Translations under genes and position numbers: made by a program
The notes under the pieces: model-generated
Databases searched by the model: none
Seen by the model: only the letters and a program-made list of their open reading frames with translations
Told to the model about the DNA's origin: nothing
Part shown: positions 38,671-51,477 of the stretch, in pieces
How positions within the stretch are numbered: position 1 is the stretch's first letter
How the letters are laid out: each line of letters begins with the position of its first letter
DNA from: Gracilaria domingensis
Taxonomy: Eukaryota > Rhodophyta > Florideophyceae > Gracilariales > Gracilariaceae
Reading direction: 5' to 3'
Assembly (NCBI GenBank): GCA_022539475.1
Contig: VCMS01000134.1
Span: forward strand, 115,289 to 179,288
DNA length: 64,000 nt

Positions 38671-40087
38671 ACACCGTTGCCGGGCTCGCGGCTCTCGCGA
38701 GCGAGTACTTCGCGCAGAATCCCAACACGGGAAGCGGTGCTCCCCCACTGGCGGTTAGCCCCTCATGAGGTCTTCCTCCAATCTTAGAGTGTCTCGTGAT
38801 AGTTTCCAATTAAAGCCAGCTAGTGGCAAATTTTCCCTTACCCTCGTCGAGGTATGCTTCTCGGCGACAAGCTTCTTCTTCGTCCTTCTTCCTCACCAGG
38901 ATCTGTCCTCTTCCACTTCTCTTCCAGTTCCTGGCCACGTAGTGCAGATGTCTTCATTCCTTTTTTTTGGCAGTTTCTACTTCTCCGTAATACGGAAGTT
39001 TCCCGATAATTCGGTAATTCTACTACATCTCTCCTATGATATAGAGGATCTCTTCCTACTTCTTTCTCTTCTTCTTCTCTTCTGAGCATCCTTCTTCGAA
39101 CTTCTTACCGCACGGCGGGCATGAGTACTGTAAAGCACACCGGTAAGCGGGCTACCCGACCATCGCGCTATCCAATGTTGGAGGCAATGGCGTCCGAGTA
39201 CGGCGATGATACGACATCACCTTGAACCTGGGAGGGGTTCAATTGGCTCCAAAGTGGCCTTGTCAGGGGGAGAGCCGTACCAACGGACTCTATAGAGTAG
39301 TTTCCCTTCGGGGCTTTCCTCGTGTTCCACGATACGATCTACCACGAATTATTGTGGGTATACGCCATCTTCGGCTTCTTCCTTGTTCTTTCCCGACATC
39401 GGAGAGTGAAATTAGCAAAACCCAAGCGGGGTAGTAGTTCCTTCGGGCTCTCAACCGGTTCTCGGGGCGGGGACGGGTGAACTGTCGTGTCCTCCAGTCG
39501 TCGCGACGGAGTGCGCTAACTCCCGACACGGGGTCCAATTGCCTCACAAGTGAGCTCAATCGAGAGCTCTCGATCTCCGGATTCCGGCAAACTCTTTTCT
39601 ATCCCAGACGGAGGACTAACCGACAAACGGTAGCGTCCGTCCTGCGGAGCTGCTCTCACTTTGGCTGCGGAAGAGCCGTTGGGGCGGAGAAGCGGTGCAC
39701 GGCACTCCCTGTGCAGGGCGGCGGAACGTCGGGCCACGGCGCGTGACCTGCCGTTCACTCCATTTTCATTGGATAGGAGGGCGCGCCGTGCACGCGTGTG
39801 CGCCACACGTCCCGTGAACGGGATCTACAGTGTCAGACCCCGGCCGACGGTTGCCAAGCGGCGTGCACGACTCTCCAGCAATGGCGCTCGACTACAGCGT
39901 GTAATCTCAAATCTCCCGCCATCGGGCTGCGCATGCACACTATCGGCAGTGACGTTTACCGTGATTACGGGTCCCACGCGTGGTAGCGTTCCGTGTTCTT
40001 CATTACGCCCTCAAGGGGACTTCTCCACTTCCTTCTTCAGGCTTTCCAGGGTAATTCGCAAGGATTCTTCTCTTCTTTCTCCTCCCG
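38671..40087. other. spacer before the minus-strand Gypsy element
   Basis: No supported gene. A 34-codon ORF starting at ATG 39121 (MSTVKHTGKRATRPSR) reads like protein but is too short to judge. The 3' LTR of the Gypsy element should lie here if the element is complete; I found no convincing match to its 5' LTR-like sequence. Confidence 0.4.
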
Positions 40088-43000
40088 CTACCGGCTGTTC
40101 CCAGGTGGGCTATGCATCGCTCTCCATGTCGCTTCGTCCCACAAAGGGGTCGGCGGAGACTGTGCGTTCGCGCGAGCGAGATGCGGCACGCTCCAACGAC
40201 TTGGACTGCAACCCAATGGGGCTACTAACTTTCTTAGCAACAGCACTCCCAGCAGGGGATTCTTCACTTCTTCTGACGTCCTTTCTCGCCGAGCTCTTGG
40301 ATTCGCGTAAATCAGCACCAACGCGACCATTCCAGCGAGGGATTTCGTCTCATTCTGAGATTCAGCACCTCGGTCAGGTCCAGCGGATGCCGGAGCAACC
40401 GGAGCGCGATTTGCACTGCCCTCTCCCTCCTTAGGGTGCGATGCGGCTTCCGCATTTCGCGCCAATACCGTAGACGGGGGGTGAATCTCATGCAACTCAG
40501 TAGAGGGTGTAGGTGTAACCCGTGAGAGTCCGGGGTTATCCTTGAGCAACTCGGTTGTTTCAGGGAAGTCAGCGAGACCGCGCTGCGGGTGGGGCAAAAC
40601 TGATGGACGGTTTGCTGCAGTACCCGACTGTTCGGTAACTTGATGCGACGATGGACCGTTTCCGGTATCCGGCGCTGCGATAACTTCCTGTATAGGGCTT
40701 GGTGCGCGATATACGCGATCTCGCGATACCCGCTCGTGCTGATTATCGATATCAAGCATGACGGTAGTCTCCTGTACGAATACAACCCGAAAGGGGCCAC
40801 TGGCGATTGGAGAGAGCTTATGGCGCTTCTCCTTCTCAGGATTGTAGTACTCCTTCCTGAGGAACACATAATCACTAACCCGCAGCTGCGGTAGCGGCCT
40901 ACGGATTCGGCTATCGAAATTGCACTTGTAGGCGAGTTGAGCTTTCTCCATAGAGCGCTTAGCAATAGGCACCATCGTGGTTAACCATTTCTTCCACGCT
41001 TCGCGGTGTAGCCTCGGTGTCGAGTAGTCGTCCATGGTTGGCTGTGCCTCAATGGCAAGAGGAGGTGGTCTCCTTGACAGGACTAACTCGAAAGGGGCAA
41101 CGACGTTACCCAATGTACCTTGGTGTTGTACGCGTATGTAATGGCGTCTGTGTACAAATCCCAAGTCTTGGGTGTTCCGCAACGTAGGATCTCAATGCAC
41201 CAAGAATGGTTCGATTAAATCTCTCTGCCTGACCATTAGTTTGGGGGTGATACGTTGTTGTAAACAGATTCCTAATGTCGAGGATGCGACAAACGTCTTG
41301 GAAGAATTTGGACGTGAACTGGGAGCCGTTGTCGGAGAGCAAGTGTACCGGTGGTCCATAGACAAAGACCCAGTGGGTAACAAACGCCTGAGCCACAGCG
41401 GCAGCACTTATCCGCTTGAGCGGCACAGTCCGTACCAGCTTTGAGAAGCGATGGGTGATCACCAAGAGGTATTGATTCCCTTGCGAGGTTTTGATCAATT
41501 CGCCAAGAATGTCAATGGCGACAGACTCTAGTGGCGCCCTTGCAGGGAATAGCTTCAACTTCTTTGAATGCTTCCTCAGCTTGATGTCGTTCTTGGCACA
41601 TTCCTGACAGGATCGACGTAGTGCATAGCAGTCGAATGCCATTGCAGGCCAGTAAAAATCCTTTCTCCATGTGAGATACAACTTTCTTCCTCCCGGATGG
41701 GCTCCCAACTTCACATAGTGAGAGAGGTGAAGAACTCGACTCTGTAAGGAGTGCGGCACCACTATTTGTGGGTTCGTTGACACCTTTCTTATTAGGTAGC
41801 CTTGATTATTCACCTGAAAGGGCAAGTGTTATCCACCCTTCAGACGGGCTCGTACCTGTGTACAGAAGGGATCCATCTGCTGTTCCCGTATCATCTCCTC
41901 GGGCGTGATGGGTATAAATGACCCGGTACCCGGTTCAGTGGATCATGTGACGAGTATATCGTCCAAACGTCATCCGACACAATTCCCATACTCCCCTCGA
42001 GGTCACCAACCATAAAACATGGGATGTCGGCGTCCTCGGTAGGCTCGGCTTCAGCTTCTGTGCCCAAACGGGATAGGGCGTCCGCCTAGAGGTTAAGGGA
42101 GCCTTTCTTGTACACTACTTCGAAGTCGAATTCCGACAGTCGGAGTCTCCAACGCATCAGGCGTCCCGATGGTTCGTGATTTCCATCAGCCAGCGAAGGC
42201 ACTTGTGGTCGGTGTGTACACGAAAGTGGGTTCCCATCAAATATGGTCTGAGTGTCGACAAGGCCCAGACTACGGCAAGACATTCCTTCTCGGAAACTGA
42301 GTAATTCCGCTCATGGACGTTTAGCGATCTCGACCAGTACCCAATAGGGTGTCGTTCCCCGGTCTCATCGATTTGAAACAAAGCGCACCCAACCTGGTTT
42401 GCGCTAGCGTCAGTGTCGACCTCATAGGGTAACCCAGGTTTGGGGAGAGCCAGAATTGGCGGAGACGTCACGGCTTCAACCAATGCCGCGAACGCGGAGG
42501 CCTCTTCGCCTCCAAAGGGGTCCAATTCAACAGGTTTTCCTTTCGTAAGGAGCTTGTTCAACGGTGAAGCAATGTCCGCGAAGTTCGGAACGAAACGTCG
42601 GTATACGTTACACAGTCCGAAGAAGGATCGCAGCTCTGTTTGAGTTCTCGGGTGTTTCGCCTCCTTCAAGGATTTGACCCGCACTTCATCCACTGAAAGC
42701 TTTCCGGGACGGATTATGTGACCCAGATACTTGACCGATTCGGTGAAAAACTCGCACTTCTTGAGTTTCAATGTTATCCTGCGTCACGCAGTACTCTCAT
42801 AACGTCCCACACATGGCCAGATGATCATCCAGATTGTTGGAAAAAACGACGATATCGTCCAGATACACCAAACATGTGGTCCACTTAAATCGCGCCAGTA
42901 GGATATCGACCGCACGCTGGAATGTAGCGGGTGTATTAGTTAACCCAAAGGGCATTCTCCGGAAACGGTATAGGCCTTGATGGCATACGAACGCCGTCTT

Positions 43001-44142
43001 ATCCCGGTCTTTCTCCGTGATGGGAACCTGCCAGTATCCCCAGTTAGCGTCAAGGGTGGTGAACACGTTCGCGCTCCCAAGAGAATCGATATATTCGTCC
43101 ATCTGGGGTATCGGATATACATCTTTCACTTTCATCGCATTCAACTTTCGGTAATCGATACAAAATCTCCAAGATCCATCCGGTTTCGGAACTAGCACTA
43201 CTGGTGACGCCAAGGGATTGAGCGGCCTCAATAACGCCAGCCCGCAACATCTTCTCAACTTGAGACTTCTCTTCCTCCGGGCCTTCGGTCCGGCCCGATA
43301 GGGGTGTTGTGCAATCGGCCGAGTGTTCGGAAGCAAGTCAATGCAATGCGCAGTTATTCCAATCTTTCCTAGAGTTCCGTCCCACATGGGAGTGAATTCC
43401 CGCAGCATCTCGCGAAGCTTCTCCCGATGGGATTCCGGTACATGCTCCAAACCAAGCTTCATCAATTCCTCAACAGGATCCTTCAAATCACTGCCAGGTG
43501 GCACAGGACTAACCTCTAGAGGTCTCGGATTGTCTGAACCCGAGTCTTCTTGGGCTTCTTCCGTATCCACGGCTTCAACAACTTGCGATTCGGCGCTCTC
43601 TTCCCCCTCCTTAGGGTCAGACACTCCGAGAACCTTGGCAATAGGTATCTTCGTCGGAACGACCGCAGTCGAGTGTGGCAGCACAGTACCAATCACTTGG
43701 TTCTTTACCAGCCACTGAGTGGATTTTCAAGTTGGCGACCATGACCTTGAAGGGTTGATCTGGTTGGATAGTGACCACTCCATTAGCGAGAGCGATTTGG
43801 CGCTGTTCATATAAAGCCGGTAACGGTTGTATCGTGTGGAGGCCCATTGTTTGGTGTTGACGTCGACCGATACCTGGGACTCTGGTGGCAAGTGCACGGA
43901 CTTCGTGACGTGTAGTTTGTCGACCCATGCCATCGTTGGAGGCTTGTTGCGCGGCCGGCACGGTACGTGCTTCCGCGTAGCGGCTCGCAACGGTTTCCGA
44001 ACAATCGGCAGTATCGACCCGTCTTCCATTTCCACTTGGCGTTTTCGCGGACGGATGGCTTCCACGAACCGTCGCAGAAGTCACAACCGAAAATAATCGG
44101 GGCAGCCAATGAGTCACAGACGACAAAATCAAGTTGTACCAA
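40088..44142 (-). pseudogene. Gypsy pol: protease-like, RT, RNase H, integrase
   Basis: A protease-like segment (AAPIIFGCDFCD) lies near 44100; its D-[ST]-G active site was not found. The reverse transcriptase (42797-43696) has SPVVLVPKPDGSWRFCIDYR, FTTLDANWGYWQ, MPFGLTNTPATFQR and YLDDIVVFS. The RNase H (42157-42771) has KYLGHII, DTDASANQVG, SEKECLAVVW and VHTDHKCLRW. The integrase (41106-41825) has a H-H-C-C finger (HLSHYVKLGAHPGG ... CQEC), AIDILGEL, LLSDNGSQFT and HPQTNGQAERFNR, a DDE set. A C-terminal extension continues at 40088-41182 (DYVFLRKEYYNPEK). At least three frame changes separate these parts. Confidence 0.8.
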
Positions 44143-44815
44143 ACAATTTCCTAATCGTACAAAGAGTGTAATATAACCAGCCGTTCTTAACGGATTATTG
44201 TTCGCATCGGCGAGATTTAGAGCAGGGCCGAAACGGATTGTCTCCCGAAGAGTGGGCGGATTAGCCTCTGTTGATCAAGTTGGGGCAGTCTGTTCAGGAA
44301 GCTAATTGTACAGATTGGTGGGCGGCCAAGTCGCTACAGTTCCTGTTGGCCATTACCAGGATTCTATCCGGAGCCCGGAAATTTCGGGACCGTACCCACG
44401 GGCGACGAAGAACACCACAGTGTTCCGAATCCACGTCAGTGGCAGCCATCTTCCTTGTTAGGATTCTAACAGCCGGGGAGTGAAGCGGAGGCGCCTCGGG
44501 CGTCTTCAGCTTCGGCTCAGAAGACGCCCCTCCCGTTGGGGAGACTCCCAAGTCTAGTTTTTCGGAGCAGGACCAGCCTGTCGGGGCCGATTCCCGTCCT
44601 GGGCACCAACTTGATGACCGTTCGCGGGTTCAACTCTTCCTCCATATTCTGGGCTACCACTGGAGTGGCTTGATTCGCCATAGATCCACCACTCAAATGA
44701 ACTGCCATTGCGTGCTTTGCGCCTTCGTAGGAAGTTCTCGGCACACGAGCTTGGTTCTCTGTGGGAGAGATTCGAACTGAGCGATGATTTTCGACCTTTC
44801 CCGCGAAGGGAGCGT

Positions 44816-46657
44816 ACACTGCGTTGAGATATGCCCATATTGGTAACATTCATAACAGATAACTGGCGTCGAATAGTCTGTGGACCTCTATCCACGACTC
44901 TGCGGGGTGTTATCCCTCCATCCTGGGCGAGTAAACCTCGTGCCACGACCTCTATAGGGAATTGGCGCTGCCGGAACCCGGTGTCCTTGCGCATAGAATG
45001 CGGGATCCGTTTCCGAAGACGGGACAGAGGTGGACGGGAGGTCAGAAGTACCCATAGAGTCGGGGTTGCTACCCACGAGGTTAACGTTATCGTGATCTAG
45101 ATTGGAACCATTCCCATCAACATGGGCAGAAGAATAATCCGATTCTTCGGCGAAGAGTACCTTACGAGGTTTGGTTCTAGAGGGACGCCTAGCTCGGAGC
45201 GTGTCACCTTCGGCTTGGGCATACTGTACTAATTCCAGGTAGGTCATCTTCCTATTATTCTCCCGATGTCGGGCGACAAGTGCCCGTATTTGGGGATCCA
45301 GCCCATCCACGAACAGGGAACATCTCTCTCCAGAGGAATGTACATTACCGCAGCGGTGGAAAGCCTTACTCAAGCGCGTTGAATAAGCTGTTTCCTTTCT
45401 CCCGGACGTTGCTTCGTATCCCTTAAGGCGGAGGTCGCCTTTTGGATGGCATGACCAGTAGCGTATGACCTTAGGAGGTAGTGTACCGCTTCGGGCCAAC
45501 ATGTAACTCCCCTTCCGAGGCTCTTGACGATCGGCGGACGGAATTAAACTGATCTTCTGCCAAACCGTTGAGGTAATACGGGAGGGCTACATACGCCTGG
45601 CCCTCGCTCATTCCGAGTATATCGGCTTCTTGAACAAACCTTGCGAGGAAGTCCAGGACCAGAATAGGGTCCTCTCCTGCAAACTCTCTCTTATTCAGAG
45701 TAACGCCGAGTTTTCGGATGTAGTCCCGGACCTTTCCGGTTCCCTTGAGGTCCGAACTTCGGAGGTATCCTTAAGTCGATAATAGCGATATGAAAGCAAC
45801 TTCGGATAGAGCGGATTAGATGGCTTCAACTCCTTCAAGCCAGGGTGCTTCCTCCCCTCCTTCCGGGTGCGGATTGCTCCCTGAGAGGTAAAAGTAGCCT
45901 TGGACCGTGACTTCGATGAACGGGGACGCCGACGTCGGCTATCATCCGAAGAGTCGGAGGACTACGACGAGGACGAACTGTCCGAAGTACTTTCGGAGTC
46001 GGAGTCAGACACATCCGAGTAATTACGGGAATCCTTCATGGACCTAAGACGGCTTCTCCTAGTCGATTGACGAACTGAACTTTCGTCCTCCGAACGATTC
46101 CGCTCGGCGGCTTCTGCTTCCTCGTCCATCCGAATGGTGGCTTCGAGGGTGTCCAAGCGTGCGTGGATCCGTTCCACGGCGGCTTGAGTATCCTCTCGTA
46201 CGAGGCGGTTTTCCTCCACATAAGCCCTTGGGGAGCCGAAGCACTCCATGAGTGAATTCATCTCCTGCCTCAGGATACGCACCTCTCTTGAGACGTCCTT
46301 ATCTAGGAGTTTATAAACCTGTCGACGGAGTTCCTCGACTGACTCAATGAGGGATATGTGGGCAGCGTTAGCAATACTAAGGCGAGTGCCCAGATTACTG
46401 TACTCCTGAGAGTCAAGTCTTTCCGGCGGTGCGGCAGAGGGTGTCTCCACGACTGGAACTTCCTCTTCAGGTTGTGGTACCGCCTGCGGAGGGAGTTCTA
46501 TAATCTCCTGTCCATCAACTGATGCATTCCGGTTCTCGGGGTTGTCGCGATTACTTCCCGATCCAGGGACCGATATTCTCGAGCGGGTACCACCTGACCG
46601 CGCAGGGGCATCCGAGGTAACCGATCTTTCTTTCGAGGATGTAGCTCGGCGTGGCAT
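44816..46657 (-). pseudogene. Gypsy gag, interrupted
   Basis: Begins at ATG 46657 (MPRRATSSKERS). The first part has a coiled coil (LIESVEELRRQVYKLLDKD, LRQEMNSLMECF) and an Asp/Ser tail and stops at 45962. Capsid-like sequence continues in other frames: at about 45545-45760 (RDYIRKLGVTLNKREF, LVLDFLARFVQEADILG), then 44888-45502 (LFVDGLDPQIRALVARH). A nucleocapsid knuckle CYECYQYGHISTQC (C-x2-C-x4-H-x4-C) closes it. Frame changes near 45960, 45780, 45500 and 44890 are needed to connect the parts. Confidence 0.65.
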
Positions 46658-47799
46658 ACTGCAGCTTGCCAACCGAACTCGGGGGCTATTACGCGAACAA
46701 GTGCGAGACTTCCAAACTGCAGCCAAAAGGGGTGAGAAATCTTGTGTCACAACCCAGTGAACGGGGCCGCGACCTTCAATCTCCCATAAAGGGAATTCCA
46801 AGTGTCCAGATTCCAAGCGACACAGCAAACCCAGTTATGGTCTCCACCGTTCTAGGTCGAGAGACTAAAATGTAGAGCAAAACCCTGCGCTAGGCGCGAT
46901 GGGGAATCTCCACTAGGATGTCCGAGTCCTACTCCCTGGATGGGATAGAAACAGCGGCAGAACCCTCTGTCCGTGCTCGAGTCGCGAGACAAGCCGGGTG
47001 TAAGACCGGAGACGGTGACTGGATATACCTACAGAGGTGAGATGCAAAGACGGTGTAGATCGAGAGGTGAAGTGTGCTTGGAACCTGGAGAGATGGAGAA
47101 AAAGGGGACCGTGTCAACGGGGGGAAAGCTCACGGTGCAACCCACCGGAGCGAAGCTACGGACCGTGCCAACCGGCGGGAACAGGTCCGATATCGGAGCG
47201 ACGCACAAAGGCGTGCCAAAAATATACCCAATACTGGGGCGGAAGCAATACCTGAACCAGGGGAACGGGTGACAACAACAGTCACGAAAGTAAACAAAAA
47301 AATACAATGAAAACAACAATGGACCGATACAACGGTAGATATAACAAAGATTCCAGAGATGGCAAGATGCAAGCTTCCTAAGTGACCCTGAGGGGTAGTA
47401 GCGCCGAAACCAATCGTGGTTACTCTCCGAGGGGAGTGGTAAACCTACGTAGGCAGCTGTCTACTATAGCCCGATCCTCAACAGGACGCGACTCAGTTGT
47501 CCATTTACTCGGAGGCTCCAGGGTGAGATCACCCGAGCATATATACTATTACTACTACGGTATCTACAATGCACACCTCCCGATGGTCATACACGTGGAC
47601 GAACCACTGTCAGGGTGCAGGGTATTCCCCAACGGGCGTGGCACAAATATCTAACTAGCCAGCTCCACCACGTGGCCTACTATCACACCCACTAGGCACT
47701 TCCCATGCAGGGTCCACCTATTAAGGGTCCAACCAAACCATCCCAACAATACCCAAAATTAAAGGGAGTTTTCATAACTTAGCCACGTCACCGGCCATC

Positions 47800-50700
47800 G
47801 GTACCATCTCATTATGAGAACCGTGATGCATCCGATAGCGGAAAGCCGTTGCTCCACAGTTTGCCACACGAACTTGAGCTACTAAGGGCGACTTCGTTAC
47901 GTTCTGTAACGAGCAGGGAGGCCGATTGTGAGCAGTTGGTAGCTGAAGATGTGGAAAGCATGCTCTTTCTTAGTTATGATGACGAGCGCTACGAAAACGC
48001 TCCGTGGTAAACGCACAATAACGAGAATGTTCCTGAAGTTCTACCACAATCTAATGAGCAACACCTGGAGAGCAGAACACGTTCTTGTTCTGACGTTGGC
48101 CTTCCAAACTGGGATTACGACAGTCCATTTGAGCCCATCCAAGTAGAGATTGATGATGTTGATAACTGGTTAGGGACAAGATTTCTTGATGAAGCTAATA
48201 TAATTCTTGGCGATGTGATTAACGAAGTCGAAGCTCAAAGTACGGTACGAAATGGAACCCACAAGGTTTCTAGGAACGTGAATAGTTTGTCGAAGGTATC
48301 TCCCAATTTCACTTTTGCTGGTATTTTTTGCCTGACGCTTTGCTCTAAAGACTGGTAGATGTGTCTAACCGAAGTTTAGTATGACGAAATTAACCCATCA
48401 CAAACAAAGAAGAAATTCTTGGATTAATCGTTCTACACATTCTTTGTGCGTCCAACGACGAGTCGCCTACTGTCGTTTGTGATTTTAATGAGCGCGGAAA
48501 CTTTTTACAATTAGGATTCACAGGGGAAAGATATCATGACGTCTGGGGCTCACTAGCTGGTGGAAAAAGCAAGCGAGGAGATATGGATTACTGCAGAGGT
48601 GGCTGGAGCAGAGCAGCAGGACGTCACACTGCATTAGTTTTACACATTGAATCAGACCTTGCCGCAATTAACAGGGAACTGCTTTACGTTCCTCAGGCTA
48701 CTATCTTATCTCTAGATGATGATCACCTCAGGATGGCATCTAGGGCCGTAGTGAGATTGACCTACTTGCAGCAACAGAATAATCCCAAGAAAGGACTGGG
48801 ACCAGTTGGCAATGCGCTCTGCTCCGCGTTAAACCCTGTTTTCATTGCTTGCCACTTCTCCAGAAAAGGGGAGAAACTTATTCATTTATGGGAGAGGCTG
48901 ACCAGACTTCTGCAGGAAGCCACAACGGAAGGGGAATTACGGCCTATGTGCGATGCAATTTTCGCAGCAGATCGTTGGCATAACTCGAAAGAAACGACAG
49001 AATTTGTGTCGCACAAGCTGGAAGCAAGCTTGCTTGGCACTCATAAGAGAGACCTCACGTACCCTTACCTCTTTGGGGATGGTGCGATAACACATCGCCA
49101 TAAAGGAATGCTTGTTTCGGAAAAGGGATGCGGAGCTGTGTACCCCCAGATTAAAACGCAGAGATTCACATCGGGCGTGAGCGAGGAAGATTGAAGCTTG
49201 TCTGTACCGCGAGAGCTGTTCAGGACGTATTGCAGCCTTAATCCATAATAATCGCAGATTGTTTAAGTCTCGTTCTTTTACAGTCGTGCTTCATGAGCGC
49301 TTTCGAGAAATGGACGCGCTTAGAGATATAGAAGAGATCCAAACCGTTTTCGAGGAAGACAAAGAAGAGCTTCACGCAATGAGAAGTAGTTCAAGTCGGG
49401 ATTTTCGAGATCTCGCAAACGATGCACTACGTCATGTTTCTCAGTTAACGTTCTCTCAGTTGGAAGATCCTGTCTGGTTCCTATTTCGTGCCTTCAGGTT
49501 TACTTCCAGAACCTCGCACGTATTTCTAACCACGCTTGCGTCCGATTGTGATAACATGATACAGAGCCTGTGTTACTTGGCCAAGGGTAAAACCCTCACA
49601 AAGGGTGGTGATATTCTCCCACAATCTGTGACAGATGTTAAGGCACGTATTGAGCCAAATTGCAAGGTTGGTATGGATCTATTGGGTCTCACAATTAGGA
49701 ATGTCGAGCCAACATCTTCGCAGCAGAATGTGTCATCACAACTGAGTGGGTACTCTATAACCGCTGTCAAAGCGTTAACAAAACCCAGGCTCCAGGGAAT
49801 CTTATCCGTTTCTTCTAGATCACTAGGAGCAAGGGCAGCGAAGAACGAATTAGTTGCAACAGTGTTAGAACTTCAGTCGGATCTACGGGAGGGGAGGGTA
49901 GTGGCAGAAGCAGATATCGAGATTCCGGTTTCTGAAGAAGCACAAGCACAGGAGTACTCTATCAAGACTTTGTCTCAGGTGCAGCATGCCTCTCTTCAAG
50001 CATGGGTGATGAAACCTTTGGTATGCACCACAGGAATGAAAGAAGGCTCACGTAATGAAATAGAAGTGCTTAAGGCCCTCCCCGAATTCTTTAGACACAG
50101 TCCTGGAGCATGCGAGCTAGACGAAAGTGGAGCTTCATACAAGTTTGACATAGGAAAGAAACTCAAATTGCGATGCATACGAACAACGGGGCTCGTAGAA
50201 AATAACAGCTCCAAAATGATCGCCGACAGTCCAGACGCAATTCTTATATGTAATTGGTGGTATGAAGGATGGCTTCGATGCGTAGTGGAGGTCAAGACTA
50301 TGACGGCAGGAAGAACCATCGACGAGGCTTCTAGTTTGGCGTCTTTGTATGGACCGCTTGCTGTTATAAAAAACATTGAGTCTCAAGACAAAGAAAAAGA
50401 GCTTTTCCACAAACTGATTCCGTCATCAGCCTACAGGTAACAAGAGTTTCACCACGTAGCAACGTTGGAATTGGATCATGTTCTCTTTGTTGTAGCTACA
50501 GGATGTTCTATTACACAAGGCCGAATAATGTACGCATATCTTGTGGAGATTACAAGAAGTATGAGAAACAAATACAAGTTTGTTTTAGACAGTAAGAGCT
50601 GGATGTTTTGAATGGATTGGGGAAGATGCAAAGGACATGCCACAAGAGTATGACGTTATGCTGAAGGACTCTCATGCATCTGATCTACACAGTTTTGCGT

Positions 50701-51477
50701 CATATTACTCGTTGAGAACCGCACTTAGAGCAAGAACAAGAGAACAGAAAGGGCCTATATCTCCTTGCAGAATGATACGCCTTACACCACCCGTGTGCTG
50801 GAACCACCTTAAAGGTGGAGTGGATGTCATTTCTCGTTACATGAAGTCGTTGGCTCGTTCGAACATATCGGAAACCGCTGTGTTTAGCATATTGGCAAGA
50901 CTACTAACTATGCAGGTTAACAATGCGGCTGTATTGCATCGTTTGTATAAGTCAAGGATAAATGGAAAACTGCCCGAGAAGGAAGCAAAGATTGGGTACG
51001 CCCGTGCACGTCACAGCGTGACAAGCTGTGGAACGTTTGGAGGATTTGTAAGAACGTTGGCTCGTGAATGGTTGGAATGTTATCAATCTAGTGAGAACGA
51101 CGGTTTGTCAAGAACAGCTAATCTGGAGCCAATTCAGGTTATGTTTTTGCGGAAAGCTGCTGAACATTACAATTTAGGCACACACCAAAGCAAGAAGACT
51201 TGATAGAAATCTCAATCATGTGCCCATATCGGCAAGGGCCGCATATTGTTCGTTATGTAGCTGGTCGTTAAGAGGAAAACTACCCTCTGGAAAAGTGAAA
51301 GTTTAACACGCGGGATCAAAGACAAAAAAATGGTGTAGAATATGCAAGCAACCAGTGTGTGGCAACTGTTGGTCTGTGTGGCATACGGAACCAGTTTTAA
51401 AGCGTAAGACGCCCACAGAAGGAGAAGGACATACCTTTAACACTTCTCTTTCTCAAAAGCGAAGAAGAGTTATTTGA
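47800..51477 (+). pseudogene. piggyBac-like transposase containing a PD-(D/E)xK nuclease domain, decayed
   Basis: Coding-like sequence runs through several frames. An acidic N-terminal region (about 47860-48300) is followed near 48420-48580 by EEILGLIVLHILCAS and DFNERGNFLQLG, which resemble the opening helices of piggyBac transposases. Frame 48583-49194 has ILSLDDDHLRMASRAVVRLT, then LCSALNPVFIA where the first catalytic Asp is expected (Ser here), and IFAADRWHNSKETTEF...GTHKRD (second Asp). Frames 49193-50440 add about 400 residues with MIADSPDAILIC...CVVEVKT, a PD-(D/E)xK nuclease core of the YqaJ/lambda-exonuclease kind; after an in-frame TAA at 50438 comes a matching YqaJ-like continuation. 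Frame 50637-51203 has CWNHLKGGVDVISRYM (third Asp). A C-terminal Cys/His finger WCRICKQPVCGNCW lies at 51331-51372. Confidence 0.6.

Larger units (their letters stand above)
40088..47612 (-). mobile_element. decayed Ty3/Gypsy LTR retrotransposon
   Basis: Read on the minus strand from 47612 (TGACAGTGG, LTR-like start): LTR and leader, gag (from 46657), zinc knuckle (44816-44857), protease-like region, reverse transcriptase, RNase H, integrase, and a C-terminal integrase extension ending at 40088. RT before integrase defines Gypsy. Frame changes occur repeatedly, so the copy is dead. A related plus-strand remnant is at 6855-8498. No 3' LTR was recognised. Confidence 0.85.

Noticed and set aside
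39477..40087. 3' LTR of the minus-strand Gypsy element
   Set aside because: No stretch matched the 5' LTR-like sequence near 47612 well enough; a weak CCCTGACA resemblance near 39260 was not convincing.
47740..47770. Left terminus of the piggyBac-like element (TTAAAGGG near 47759)
   Set aside because: No matching inverted end with a second TTAA was found on the right side, so the boundary is not supported.
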